Source of the DNA: Maniola hyperantus
Lineage: Eukaryota; Arthropoda; Insecta; Lepidoptera; Nymphalidae
Direction: 5' to 3'
Length of the DNA: 64,000 bases
Assembly: GCF_902806685.2 (NCBI RefSeq)
Contig: NC_048555.1
Span: 5,580,001-5,644,000 of the forward strand
Position numbers and translations under genes: made by a program. Shown one piece after another: positions 42,956-54,589 of this stretch (its first letter is position 1; each line of letters starts with the position of its first letter). Below the pieces are notes generated by a model that worked only from the letters and a program-made list of their open reading frames with translations, was not told the DNA's origin and made no database searches.

Positions 42956-43287
42956 TGGTTGGTATCAGGCTAATGTCTTCTTTCATTATTCTCAATAATG
43001 GTGAAGTTTTTTTTGATAATATTGCGGTGGAATCCCAGATCCTTCCGCAACAATTACTAAGTATTTAGAATTTAGAATATGTAATTGGGTTAAAAATTTC
43101 AGATCTGATGTAAATAGATAAGTAATAGTAAGTAACCGGAACTGACGGAATAGTATGCGTTTCCGCAACTATGTCACCACGCTATCAAAACGTGTATTTT
43201 ATTATTTCAATAGGGGTAATACGGTACTTACTTACTGTATGAATAACACAGATGCTCCACCAAAACATAACGAAACAGAAGGAAAAA

Positions 43288-43755
43288 AAACCGCCCAAGT
43301 GCGAGTCAGGCTCGCGCAACGAGGGTTCCCGTACCACAGTCGCATTTTTTCGACATTTTGCACGATAATTTAAAAACTATGATGCATAAAAATAAATAAA
43401 AATCTGTTTTAGAATGCACAAGTGAAGCCCTTTCATATGGTACCCCACGTGATTGAGAGGTTTTCATCCCACATTATCTTACTTCGAAAATTGACAATAC
43501 ATACTAATTATTATTAGTTCATGACCAGAATTTCATTTTGTGTATGTGATGTAACCACAAATTCACGGTTTTCAGATTTTTTCCCCTAATGTCTGCTATA
43601 AGGCCTACCTACCTGCCAAATTTCATGATTCTAGGTCAACGGGAAGTACCGTGTAGGTTTCTTGACAGACCGGCAGACAGACAGACAGACAGACATACAA
43701 CAAAATGATCCTATAAAGGTCCCGTTTTTCCTTTTGAGGTACGGAACCCTAAAAA
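43288..43755 (+). repeat. Family H, best copy
   Basis: AAACCGCCCAAGTGCGAGTC, CGCAACGAGGGTTCCCGTAC, CGCATTTTTTCGACATTTTG, CCCTTTCATATGGTACCCCA, TAACCACAAATTCACGGTTT, ATTTCATGATTCTAGGTCAA, (CAGA)n at 43676-43696 and TACGGAACCCTAAAAA. Starts and ends with complementary GGGTTCC / GGAACCC blocks, a weak inverted-repeat hint. Confidence 0.75.
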
Positions 43756-44162
43756 TTAAAAGGGACAATAAGAATAAGAATAAATTTGCTGCATCAACTG
43801 TGTACACTATACTTAAACTGAATAACAATAAAAAAGTTTACCCCATCATAATGGATCAATCAAAACGTAAATTAAGATAAAAGGTCACTAACAATAACAA
43901 AAAATATTGAATGAAAACTACTTACAGTTGAAAACAAAATATAATTTATCGAGCGTACGGGTTATTGAACCGAAGTCAAGTTCAAGAGTAGAAAGGGACG
44001 GCGCGGGTTATTTTTAGGGCACTATACTTAACTCTTACACTTGCAATAATGTTTCCTTCCATTTTATTGGCCGAGTTCGCGGAAATATCTCAGGAAGACG
44101 GAATTACAGCTCAGTTTCTGCTCGTATTCCTGAAAAGTGATCTGAGACTTAAATCTATCTCA
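43756..44162. other. No recognised feature
   Basis: AT-rich DNA, no repeat match. Confidence 0.4.
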
Positions 44163-44467
44163 TATCACACTAAATATAAAGGCGAAAGTTTGTGTGTATA
44201 TTATGTGTGTGTTACTCTTTCACGCAAAAACTACTGGACGGATTTTTGAAACTGAAAGTTGATTGAAAATTTGTTTTTATGTGTGTGTATGTGTGTGTAA
44301 CATGTTTGTTAGGTACTCTTTCACGCAAAATCTACTTGATAGATCTGACTGGAATTTGGAATGGAGATAGCTTATACCCTGAATTAACACATAAGTATTA
44401 TCCCGAAAAATCAAAGAGTTCTCACGGCATTAAAAAACCTATGTCCACGCGGATGCGCGGGCATTAA
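44163..44467 (+). mobile_element. Helitron-like element with a duplicated 5' part
   Basis: AAAGGCGAAAGTTTGTGTGT and CTCTTTCACGCAAAAACTAC occur once at 44180-44240, and GTGTGTGTATGTGTGTGTAA with CTCTTTCACGCAAAATCTAC again at 44280-44335. The 3' part is TATCCCGAAAAATCAAAGAG and CGCGGATGCGCGGGCATTAA; CTAG is lost. Confidence 0.6.
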
Positions 44468-44780
44468 ATAAATAAATAAATTTTTTAATATCTTTACAAA
44501 CATGTAGTTTAACAAGCTCTAGTGTAAGGCCCTGCCTCCTCCTCCTGATTACCTAGTAAGTAGGTATAATTAATAAATTGTAGATCTGGTTATCTAGTTG
44601 TGATTCAATTTTACTGCTTCGACTATCGCGATCGTTACCCTGGTTTGTTATCGTTCTATGACCACTTTATAGGCAAAGTCAGTCGTAATATTGATTGTCT
44701 TGTGACATGATCCCGATTGATAAGCCAAAAATACGTAATGAATTTCTAGAAAATAATGTATGTAATGTATTTGTTGTAAT

Positions 44781-44929
44781 ATCCTAGTGGCTAGGTCGTC
44801 CGCCTCCTAATCGGAGGTCAGGGGCTCGATCCCGGGCACGGGCACCTTTAAATGTGCGTCGTAATAAAATATCACTTGATTTAACGGTGAAGGAAAACAT
44901 CGTAAGGAAACCTGCATGCCTGAGAGTTC
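44781..44929 (+). mobile_element. tRNA-derived SINE, 3' truncated
   Basis: ATCCTAGTGGCTAGGTCGTC (A box), GGGGCTCGATCCCGGGC (B box), AACGGTGAAGGAAAACATCG and CCTGCATGCCTGAGAGTTCT, then an abrupt join to a reversed family H piece. Confidence 0.78.
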
Positions 44930-45048
44930 TAGAACAGATTTTTATTTATTTTTACCCATAATAGTTGTTGATTATCGTGCAAAATGTCGAAATAAATACG
45001 CGAGTACGGAACCCTCGGTGCGCGAGTCTGACTCGCACTTGGCCGATT
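44930..45048 (-). repeat. Family H 5' fragment
   Basis: Plus strand: AACAGATTTTTATTTATTTT, ATCGTGCAAAATGTCGAAA, GAGTACGGAACCCTCGGTGC, GAGTCTGACTCGCACTTGGC, CGATTTTT: the reverse of the H start. Confidence 0.7.
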
Positions 45049-45117
45049 TTTCCATACTTATTCTAACTTATGTGTGCATCATCATAACGTGCAAACGTAT
45101 GTTTGTGCATTTGTGTA

Positions 45118-45290
45118 CAGTACGCGGCCGAAAGTGATGTACATCGACCTTTAGATAGCAAAGTGTAGAGCGTTGTCCCTGTCGTTGAGACCGACAAAAC
45201 GTCATATAGGTATGAGTGACAGTGAGAACGCTCTACACAGCCGAAATGTCATTCTAAAGGCCGATGTAGATTACTTTCGTCTGCGTACTG
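45118..45290. mobile_element. MITE, family X, TA-flanked
   Basis: CAGTACGCGGCCGAAAGTGA and the reverse complement of TTACTTTCGTCTGCGTACTG are the ends, with an inner stem TAGAGCG...CGCTCTA. TA at 45116-45117 and 45291-45292. The TIR sequence is unrelated to the DD82E element, so a different Tc1/mariner transposase probably moved it. Confidence 0.82.
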
Positions 45291-45292
45291 TA

Positions 45293-45765
45293 ACTTTAGT
45301 TTGCATCATCTCCTATCAATTGTGTTTATGATCTTTAAACGTACAATGTAACCAGTAGATGTTGTCTCACACAGACCGATGCTGGTACAGATGAGGCAAG
45401 ACATAAACATGTCTCAATAGAGTCGTTTAGGAAAGAGTTAACGTTTATCGACCCGTTTAGATATGAATCAATAGTACATCCAACAATAGATGAAGGCACG
45501 CTAGTTGAACGTAGGAGCCGTGCTTGTTGTACAAGGGTATGTTATTTTCAAAGAAAGTTGTCAATAAACCATTCTAGCCAACATTTTCTTGAATGTTGAA
45601 CTATTGTCGTAAAAGAATCGAAGTTGAAAAAGCATCAAAACGATTGCCAACGTTGTCTTAAATCGGCGCATATTCTACATGTTTATACAAATGCTCTCTT
45701 AAAAACTTTTATTAAGAACCTGAATATACATGTGTTTACACTTATTAATTTCGACAGAAAGTTCT
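45293..45765. other. No recognised feature
   Basis: No gene or repeat match. Confidence 0.4.
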
Positions 45766-46066
45766 ACGACAGGTCAATATGGCAATCGGGGTATGAGGGA
45801 TGGAAGGACGCTCCGCATACCTGCACAGCCCTCGCCCCCCCGAATGTGTAAGAATAACCATTTCATCGCTATCGCAATCGTCAAGAAATTCTGCCCTTTG
45901 ATTGGTTGATTTCGCTGTTTACATTTTTTCACAGCCAATCAAAGGGCAGAAGTTATTGACGATTGCGATAGCCATGAAATGGTTATTCTTTCACAATTGG
46001 GGGGCTGGTGTGGGATAGCACGGGTGACGTCCCCACTTCGGTTGCCATCTCAACGCTTAACATATC
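45766..46066. mobile_element. MITE, family R, copy 4, split by another MITE
   Basis: Outer parts ACGACAGGTCAATATGGCAA, TCGGGGTATGAGG, CTGCACAGCCCTCGCCCCCC on the left and TTGGGGGGCTGGTGTGGGA, ACTTCGGTTGCCATCTCAAC on the right reconstitute family R around an insert at 45845-45995. Confidence 0.75.
45845..45995. mobile_element. Long-stem fold-back MITE nested in family R
   Basis: Left arm 45845-45907 (AAGAATAACCATTTCATCGC..., TCGCAATCGTCAA, TCTGCCCTTTGATTGG) pairs with right arm 45931-45995 (CCAATCAAAGGGCAGAAG..., TTGACGATTGCGA, TGAAATGGTTATTCTT). About 62 bp of stem with few mismatches and a 23-base loop. Transcribed from either side it would form a pre-miRNA-like hairpin. Confidence 0.85.
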
Positions 46067-46090
46067 CGACAACCTTTGGCACAAAACCAA

Positions 46091-46325
46091 TCTATACTAA
46101 TATTATAAATGCGAAAATGTGTCTGTCTATCTGTCTGGTTGTCTGTCTGCCTGTCTGCTAGCCTTTCCCGGCCCAACCGTTCAACCGACTTTGACGAAAT
46201 TTGATACAGGAGATAGCTTGCATTCCGGGGAAGGACATATACTTTTTATCCCGGAAAGTCAAAGCGTTCGCACGGGATTTTTATAAACCGAAATCCACGC
46301 GGACGAAGTCGCGGGCATTCTCTAG
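46091..46325 (+). mobile_element. Helitron-like element, complete
   Basis: A|TCTATACTAATATTATAAA at the left and GCGGGCATTCTCTAG|T at the right. Internal GTCTGTCTATCTGTCTGG microsatellite, CCCGGCCCAACCGTTCAACC, TTTTTATCCCGGAAAGTCAA and CCACGCGGACGAAGTCGC. The cleanest copy for defining the family ends. Confidence 0.82.
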
Positions 46326-46935
46326 TTAACCATAACTCTCAAACTTACAACGCAACCGTGACTATATTTGACCATCTGGTCTTACCTTACTCGATAAAAA
46401 CGAATCACACATTAAAATAGCTCGCACCAAAGTCGAAAATAAATATTAATTCAGAGAGAAATGCTTTTCAATAGAGAGAGCACGCGATACCCCACCCTCA
46501 GCACGGCATTGTTGGAACTTACATTGTGCGACCACCTGCCTTATTAATGGAACCAATCGCCACCGTAACAAAGACCTCCCCTGCAAATTTAGAGAGAGCA
46601 GTGGCTTTACTTACGTGTAGAAATTTGCATCATCAGCTGTTATTCTTTCACAGGTTACTATAGTATCGATTATTGCAGCATCTCCGGTCATATTATCAGT
46701 CGTTAAAAAAATGGAATTTCGTGAATAAAATTCAAATAAAGTTTCAAAATTATTATACTTAGTACATGACTTCTTCGTCCATAATGTTTAATATTATCGA
46801 CCTTTTCAGCTTCAATGGTTATGACTGCAATGTAATAAGAAAAGTCCTTACTCACTGACTCGTCAACGGCCAGCCCAACCCGTTGGACCTAGAAAGCTGA
46901 AACTTTGCACACAAATTCCCTTTATAATACCTATG
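46326..46935. other. Unassigned, with a Helitron 5' scrap at 46838-46930
   Basis: AAAGTCCTTACTCACTGACT, GCCAGCCCAACCCGTTGGAC and CTTTATAATACC match the 5' part of the 61879-62204 family. The rest is unmatched. Confidence 0.4.
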
Positions 46936-47145
46936 TATGTCTGCCCCTGAACCGATGGCCGCTGGGGCAGACGTGTTCTGGAGTGGAGACCGCGTATCAG
47001 CAACCGCAGTGTGGGACGACCTCCAACCCGCTGGACTGACGACCTTAAGTGGGTGGATGAGGAAGGTGGAGGATTGTGTGTGGTGGCGTGCTTTTGGGAA
47101 GGCCTATGTCCAGCAGTGGACGCAATTGAATATCTATAGACATTA
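46936..47145 (+). pseudogene. RTE-type LINE C-terminus, frameshifted
   Basis: One frame ends GWMRKVEDCVWWRAFGKAYV and QQWTQL, the C-terminal signature also seen in the edge element at 63677 (GWMRKAEDRVWWRSLGKAYA). Upstream, DGRW and GRPPTRW-type sequence lies in another register (CCGATGGCCGCTGG, GTGGGACGACCTCC), so at least one frameshift is present. Only about 65 residues of the original protein remain. Confidence 0.75.
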
Positions 47146-47279
47146 GACAAGTTTTTTCGTAGTTTACATGGGTGCAAAGCCGCAAGCAGTCACTCGATCT
47201 AAAATAACTTTTAAAGCTATTAAAGATTTAACTCTAACGTAACGTGTAAAACACTTATCAACTACTCTTTTACTATTTT

Positions 47280-47532
47280 CAATACGCTCATACTTCAGTT
47301 AAATAATTCGTTGGCCGGATCTCGTATCTTGTTTTTTTATTTTATTTATTTTATTACTTTTCCCTGAATTTTCTCTCCCCCAGTCGAGTTTTTTTGTTAT
47401 TCTTATGTGTATTCTATCTGTGAAAACTTGTCATTAGCTTTAATCTTCTTCTGTTTTTACCTATTCATTTTTTCATATTAGCTGTAAGTTTTCCTGTTAA
47501 ATAAAAATAAAATAAAAATAAAATAAAATAAT
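47280..47532 (+). mobile_element. Retroelement 3' end, family M, copy 2
   Basis: TCATACTTCAGTTAAATAAT, CTGAATTTTCTCTCCCCCAG, TTTTCATATTAGCTGTAAGT, TTCCTGTTAAATAAAAATAA and an (AAAAT)n tail at 47500-47532. Mirrors 28003-28300. Confidence 0.72.
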
Positions 47533-48182
47533 ATCGATCTATGGTTCCGTATTGATATCCGTTTCATCGATCTTAGTCTCTCATGTCTTATTGTGGTATG
47601 CGGGTACAGAGGACTGATTAGACTTTTTGTTATAGCTTCACTTACTTAGTACTGGAAACCCTAGCAAAAAAGTCGTACAAGTAATATAGTAATATATCTA
47701 CCATTTAAATTCTCCCAGGTTGGTAAGGCAAGATCCTATTATTCGTGAAATTACACGCTAAATTATAGAGCAATTATCAAAGTGACTCCGAATTGCCATA
47801 GAGAAAAACAATGGAGAAAACATTATAAAACCACAACTCTTAAGCACAATGAACTCATCATATGCCACCTGGCTAAAGCTAAAGCGGTGTGCTCGAGAAA
47901 GTTCTTGGTAAGCTGGTCTCGAAAGTGCATTTCACTTGTGTGACTACTGACTGGCCCATTTCTTACGACCCATTGACTCCTTGCTATTCATCGGTGCCTT
48001 TTCAAATGAAGGTTTTGTCGGTGTTAAGTATGTTGGTATGTAAAGAGTGAAGTCCGCAGAATGTTTAGAACTCTGTGATTAAGGTTTTGAATGGGGACCG
48101 GAATCTAACCATCAGAGTTCAATACTTACTCCTAAAGCTAAAGTTTACAATGACATTGCTTATAACGACTATTGGTTATGTA
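47533..48182. other. No recognised feature
   Basis: No repeat or gene match. Confidence 0.4.
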
Positions 48183-48531
48183 TCCACACTAATATTGTAT
48201 TATAAATCCGAAAGTGTGTCTGTCTGTCTGTCAGCTAGTTTTTTATGGCCTATCCGTCTTAGTGAAACTAAAAAATTTGACGAAATTTGGTATAACTTGC
48301 ATCCCAGGGACGGACATAGGTCACTTTTGTCCCGAAAAATCAAAGAGTTGACATGGGATTTTTAAATAGCCTAAATTTACCTGGACGAAGTTGCGGGTAC
48401 TTAGTCCAAAGATAGCTTGTATCCCAGAGACGGTCATAGGCTACTTTTTATCCCGAAAAAACAAAGAGTTCCTAAGGGATTTTTCAAAATATAGGTACAT
48501 CCACGCGGATGAAATCGCGGGCATTATCTAG
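48183..48531 (+). mobile_element. Helitron-like element with two 3' halves
   Basis: TCCACACTAATATTGTATTA start; first 3' half ends near GGACGAAGTTGCGGGTACTT (48405); a second 3' half restarts at GATAGCTTGTATCCCAGAGA and ends GCATTATCTAG at 48531 before T. Confidence 0.7.
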
Positions 48532-48924
48532 TTTATTGTATAAAATCATTATTATTGGTAATCTTGCTATTATTTCCGTATCCGAGAGCAAATAATGTGG
48601 ATTACCATTTTAAATTGTGCAATTCAACAATGTTTTTATATAGCACAATCGAGCACAATAGCTAAACGTTACAGAACAGTTGATACAAACGATGTCCCAG
48701 CTCCCAACCACCCCGCGCCGAGCTTATTATGAGCTTCCTTTTAATCCCGATTTAAAAACTGCATCACAATGGGCTAGACACACTCGCAGTCATCTCACAA
48801 AAAGGCTTTTCTCTGCAAACGCCTCGAGCATTGAGTTTAATAAACCAGGAGGAGCAAATCTCAGACATCAAAATAGCACTCCCATTAAGCCATTACAAGG
48901 ACGTAAGCGGGGAACTAATCCATA
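48532..48924. other. No recognised feature
   Basis: A plus-strand frame at 48680-48934 (84 codons) is open through a balanced-composition segment and contains PTTPRRAYYELPFNPDLK; I do not recognise it and its end overlaps a repeat. Confidence 0.35.
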
Positions 48925-49108
48925 TCCATACTAATATTATAAATGCGAAAGTGTGTCTATCAACGTTAAACCGTTTTTGATGAAATTTGGTAGGTACAGA
49001 GATAGCTTGCATCCCGGGGAAGGACTTTTTATCCCGGAAAATCAAAGAGTTCCCACGGGATTTTTAAAAACCTTAATCCACGCGGACAAAGTCGCGGACA
49101 TCATCTAG
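48925..49108 (+). mobile_element. Helitron-like element, internally deleted
   Basis: A|TCCATACTAATATTATAAA to GCGGACATCATCTAG|T. The (GTCT)n microsatellite and CTAGCTTTTC block are missing, replaced by GTGTGTCTATCAACG. Confidence 0.75.
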
Positions 49109-50097
49109 TACTTAGATAAATAACTAAATAAGGAGCCGTGGGATAAAGTTACTTATTGATCAGTTGAGAAGGAGTTTTAGCGGCACTTTACAGAACTATA
49201 TTTCTAGTTTGTACACCAGTCAGTTAAACCCATTTTGCGCAACATGGCTCTAGTGATATGACAACTCACTGGCCTAGAGTATTTCAGCAAATATTTTGAT
49301 CACCAATATTTGCGTCGTCCTCAGCAAGGGTTGAACGAAAATATCGACCACCTTTATTACATTACTTCATGTATATTGTTGGAACAAGGCGAAATTTGAA
49401 TAGAACAACCGCCATTTGCCCTCAGTCGAACCATAATGTTCCTGTTTGGAACGAGAAGCAATATCATCGAAAAACGTTACAACGTATACAAGTCACAACC
49501 AATCTTCAATAACGTACCTATCCGAAAAAGTTGTACTCGAGAATTCTCGTAAAGAAATTGAGGCGTAACAGTCATGTGCGATTGTATAGTAAGCAGTTTG
49601 ATTTGGTATTCATAGAGTACTATCACAGGCATAGACTGACGCAATCTCTCTATTGGACTAGACAAAGTTTACAGCATAGCTGTTTCTGCTGGATAAATTG
49701 ATCAAGCGATCAATTCAAATATGCGACAGTATGTCAATGCACGTGCATATTTTCGCATAATTGTAGGTAGGTACGTTGACAATACGGTGAATGAAAGACC
49801 GTTTAAAACAACATCATTTATAATGTGGTGTTGGTTATAATATCCAAAATGCAGGTCCCAGCTATAGACAACACTGGTCAGTGATCACTGATCACATTAA
49901 AATTACTGTCTTTTGCGACCTAGAAGCCACGGTCCCGTCCATGTTGTTTTATCAGCTTTTGACTGTATGTCAATCATACGTAGTTTTAAGTCACAAATAA
50001 ACTTAACCTAATGTGTTAACTGTTTGTTATATTCAAACACTTATAGAATACTGATCACGATCAAGGATTGATCAGGATGTGTTTAGAAATTATTTAA
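49109..50097. other. No recognised feature
   Basis: A small palindrome CAGTGATCACTG is at about 49880. Otherwise unique-looking AT-rich DNA. Confidence 0.4.
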
Positions 50098-50409
50098 ATG
50101 TTGGCATACCTCCCACGTGGAGTAGCGATGGATACCAATATATATCGCATCGCAATCGTTATAAAGATGAGTTGTCTCTCTCCCGCAAGGCGGCGCCATC
50201 CTGTCCCCCTTGCCCCCTCCCCTCCTCTCTACCGCGACAGTGAACGCCGCACGCACGTGCGTGTCATGCTCTTCGTTGAACCCATTCAGAATAAGCTCAT
50301 CGGAACCCGTGGCCCGACTTACTACACCTACTTAAAGTTAACAAGAATTCAGAACAAGTTGAGAAGCGGTAAAGGCACGTGTGCTTGTCATTGCGCAGAT
50401 GTGTCGTGA
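50098..50409 (+). promoter_or_regulatory. GC-rich island with three CACGTG E-boxes
   Basis: CACGTG occurs at 50114-50119, 50254-50259 (within CGCACGTGCG) and 50376-50381, in a 270-base block far more GC-rich than its flanks. A 103-codon plus-strand frame spans the whole block but shows no known domain and could be a by-product of the base composition. CACGTG is the core for bHLH factors such as Myc, Met or CLK/CYC. Enhancer, alternative promoter or unknown exon are all open. Confidence 0.3.
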
Positions 50410-51580
50410 AACATCAGTGCTGTTATTGTAAAACAGACGTATTTACATTGCGTTAAAGATTAATTTACATGACTTTTGATGCTAAAAATAAATTATATGA
50501 TTTTCGTATGATTTTGATGCTAGCCGAGTACTTTACTCAAGTGGAATTTCTCATAGTCCTTTATAAGTAGGGTCTGCATTAGGAGTAATTATAGGAAGGA
50601 GAATTCACGTGCAAAAAAAAACTCGAGTTTCTAGACCCAGCTGTTTGATCTTTACATTGATATTATTTATTATTATTGATTAGCCAGTGTTGCTTTTGAG
50701 AGTAGGTAAGTTATTAAAATTGTAGGTAGGTATGTGATTATAAAGAGTAATCAACGACACCTGACCCAGTTTTAAAAACTGTTGTTGTAACCACTTCTAT
50801 TAGGTATTTTATTTACAATTCTGTGGTCTACATCTACTATTTCAACCACAAAATAAACAACAGGCAACTTTTCACCGTGTTCCTTTGCAATTGAACTGAT
50901 TTTATTTTGTTCCCAAATAACATTCCATTCGGCGCTAACCATAGCATTGTCGATGGATGTTTGAACTTTTGTCCTTTTCGATTAGCGGTCATCGTTGCGG
51001 GGTACGTTGAACGATTCGACCCACTTTACATATAACGGGTAGCCCGAAAAACCAAATACAGACGATATACATGCATGATGCAACGCAACAACTAGGGCCG
51101 GAATCTATGGAGAATGCTGTTTCTATAGCATTCTCCAAAAATGCAGCAAATCTTCATAAAAGCAGAAAATGTGGCTGTTCATGTACACAATTTCAGTACA
51201 CAATCTAAAACTAAACTGACAGACTGACTGATAGCCGGATCAGACAGTTTCTTATAGGAATTATGAAGTTGGATATAATTTATTTATGTCATTTGACAGA
51301 AGCTACTTCCCCTGTGGACCGTATCGAAACGTTAATAAATTGTTCAGGAGAGTCCAATCATAAACAACATCGCGTCACATTGGTATTATGCACCCCGACC
51401 ACATAACACTACCCTTGGGTATTGGTTCCTGACGAATGACCCAATAAATACCCATAAGGCAAAACGCGACACGTACAAAACATTCCAGGGATATAAAAGC
51501 ATTATCCTGTTAAGTAATTTATTTCTTCTTCAGGTAGTGAACAGTTATTTTATGGGCCCACTTAAACGTTCTATAATCCT
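50410..51580. other. No recognised feature; one hairpin
   Basis: GGAGAATGCT (51109-51118) and AGCATTCTCC (51127-51136) form a 10-bp stem. CCTTGGGTATTGG and CCAATAAATACCCATAAGG near 51412-51460 are an imperfect inverted pair. Confidence 0.4.
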
Positions 51581-51591
51581 AGCAGTTAAAG

Positions 51592-51790
51592 TATAAAAGG
51601 GGGTGTCGGAAACCATAACGCTACACCATAAACCGTTTGAAATTGAACTTCAGACGCGGCACCTGTTTAAGTCTGTGCAGTCCATAAAACGTGTTTTGGA
51701 ATTGTGTTCATATTTTTTGTTATTTATTCCGGTTTTAGCCTCGTGATTTATTCTTTGAATTTGATGAACTTTCTTTTATTTTTGATAAGG
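51592..51790 (+). promoter_or_regulatory. Candidate TATA promoter and tiny first exon
   Basis: TATAAAAGGGGG at 51592-51603 is a strong TATA box. About 170 bases downstream an ATG (51764) starts MNFLLFLI, a hydrophobic signal-peptide-like start, which runs into AAG|GTTTAT, a possible donor. Short first exons of this form occur in insect secreted and cuticle protein genes. I found no matching second exon, so this stays a candidate. Confidence 0.2.
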
Positions 51791-51799
51791 TTTATGCCA

Positions 51800-54589
51800 C
51801 CCAAGTTTATTAAGAACTGTGAAATCAAGAATGTTGTAGAGTGACAAAATATCTCATTAACATATCGAATGGCATACCATCTCCCACTAAAAAGTATATC
51901 CAGAAATTCCACCCAAAAAAAGCTAGGACGGGTTAGGTATTACTAAAAAATTAAAATTAAAAAGCTTTTTATTCTCAAGTTTCTCAATTAACCTTATCTA
52001 AGCTTTAGCTCAATTATTAACTAACAAAACTAACCACAATCACAATAAAGATGTGTTTTGCTAGCTGTAAGTACATTTCCCTTATTTTCCTAAAGTATGG
52101 TTAGTAGTAGGTAAGTGATCACGATTTGTAGAACGTGAGCCCCTTTGCAGGTAACCTCCCCTAACCTCTTCCACTTCTCCCTGTTCTTGACCAGATACAA
52201 CCAGTTCTTCCCTGCAGTTTGTATTATCTCATCAGCCCTTTATTTAGTTTACCTTTTAAATTACATTTCAAGCGCTATTCGCTAGCGCTATGTAGTTATT
52301 ATTTTCCGAAGACCTTTTTCCAAAACTATCTAAATGTTTCTCATGCATGAGATGTGACTAATAAATAATAATAGGTACGTTATTTCAATACTAACCTATC
52401 TCAATCTTCCACTTTAATGACTCATCCTATACCAAGAGAAATTCCGGTCAGCATCCAGTTCAACTTAATACTTATCTCAACCCACACTTCATGAACCGGT
52501 CTCAACAATAAATGCACTTTACAATAACAATAAAGCACACAATTATAGTTCGATATAGTTTCACAATGCGTTAGATTTTATCACATTTGAAACAGTTATA
52601 GTGCTCCTCCATTTCCTTTGAAGAACTTCGAGAGTTATTACGTTCCTTCAATAGTACATGTGCAGCTCTAAATTCACATTTTGTATACAATTTGCACAAA
52701 TTGAACCAATTCCCTCGCGATGTACTCCGAGAATAATAACTATATCAGTTGTCTGCGGACACAAAGTACAGTTACATTACCCACAAATTAGGTTAGTTAG
52801 ATTGCAACCGCTATCTAACTAAGCCGCGACCATAATGATATTGCTGTAGTTCCTACTTCCGAGAGGGCATTTTTCCTATTAATTACTTGCCAAAGACACT
52901 AAAGAACCAGACCCGTATGAGCAATTCAATAAAGAATTTTCGACGTGTCCATAATATGACGTGAACCTCTGGCTGAATATACTGGCTGATTCATAGCTAA
53001 TACCTGAGTTGATTTTAAACGCTATAGAATATGGTAATGTAGCCAAGCTTATGGTTACATTTCCATCTGTTATAAATGAGGGTCTACTTTTTAGTTACAA
53101 TACCGTTATAATTTTTGATAAGTGCGATTTTGTGCCCTGTATCATCACGCCTAGGCTAGCATCATGAATACTAATTAATGTTTATGTCCTTCTAAAACTA
53201 CAGTGGCTGCTTAATTATGTATTCAGTATGCAGGTAATATTGGTTAACACTTTTAGATTAAATTATTTTTGTAAAAAGTATCTTGAGAAGCGTCTGATTT
53301 TTTTTAATGTTTCTGGGAGCTATCATAGGTAATAGGTATGAGGGGAAGGTAAACATGTTAAGCTAATTCAAAATGAGTTAACCAAAACATCTCAAAATGT
53401 AGACATTAAAGCGAATATGTATGGAAATAACGAAGTAATAAAGGCTCTCCATATCTTCCGATTTCCATAGAAACCTTTGATCGTGGGTATATTAAACCAC
53501 GTTATGCGGTCAGCTTTTACCCTCTGGTTTGAATTGGTGGATTGCCTTGTAGTCTAAGAGCCTATAGAAGTTTATGAGGAGATGCTTAATAAAGCTGAAA
53601 GTTTCTAATATGGTTGTTTATTGTCAAAAGTTGAAACAGATTTAAAGACTGTTCTGCTAAAACCTAATAGGTAGCAAGTTAAAATTTATTCAAGCATAAA
53701 AGGTAAATTATGCATGTGTTTGAAATTGTTTTTTGAAACTTACGAGATGAAAATTTAATAAAAGTTGAAAAATTACGGCACCTATTTCACACCATGTAGA
53801 TATTTTAAAACAGCAGGTGATTAAGTCAATTTGAAATACCTGGCACTTCTACCTTAAATTAATAAATCTTAATTTCGATACAGATTTGTAAACTGGTCTG
53901 CTACTTTGCCATTCTCAGGTAACACAGAAGAACCTAACAAACCGAAACAAAACAAACAAAAATTTCAAATTTAAATTCAAAAAACATTTATTTCATGTAG
54001 CACGATTTATGTCTTTATTTAGTGAAGCAGATTTATTCAGAAGAGCAAAGCATCTCGGCAAAATACCAGGTATTGTTATATGATACGGATTAGCTGACAG
54101 GTTTAATTTTTCATTCTCAGTTATCGGTTAACGCTGAAGAACCTAACAAACTTTCAGCATATTTTATGAATTCAAATTGAACTTATGGGTCTATGACAAC
54201 TTAAGAATCTACCACCGCATAAAACAGATTTCGCTGAGAACAGCTGAGGTTATAAGCATCTTCGCAAAACTATCCATGGCCTCTCTGAATACTGGTTTGA
54301 ATTGGTGGATCACATTACGCGAGAGGTGTTGATACGAGCACTACGACTGTCCGAACATCAAACAGAACTATGGTGGTGTAATTAACTCCGCTCCGTCATC
54401 TCTGCTTACTTTCAATTATTGCAATTAATTTACTTAGTTACACCACTGTATCATAATTGTCACTTGAGAGCTTTGTTTGGGTTTAACTTGATTAACTTAA
54501 CAATAATAACTTACTCACTACGTATTACAATCTTACTAAAATTTAGTTTTGTCTGTGCAGATAATATTATGACTTTTCTATATGAATCA
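51800..54589. other. Long repeat-poor stretch
   Basis: Nearly 2.8 kb without any of the window's repeat families and without a convincing frame. Within a putative intron such a gap may hold conserved regulatory DNA, but I cannot show conservation. A short direct repeat GGTTTGAATTGGTGGAT occurs at 53526 and 54294. Confidence 0.4.

Noticed and set aside
46640..46660. TTATTCTTTCACAGG as another copy of the nested MITE end
   Set aside because: Match of about 15 bases with no second arm; too short.
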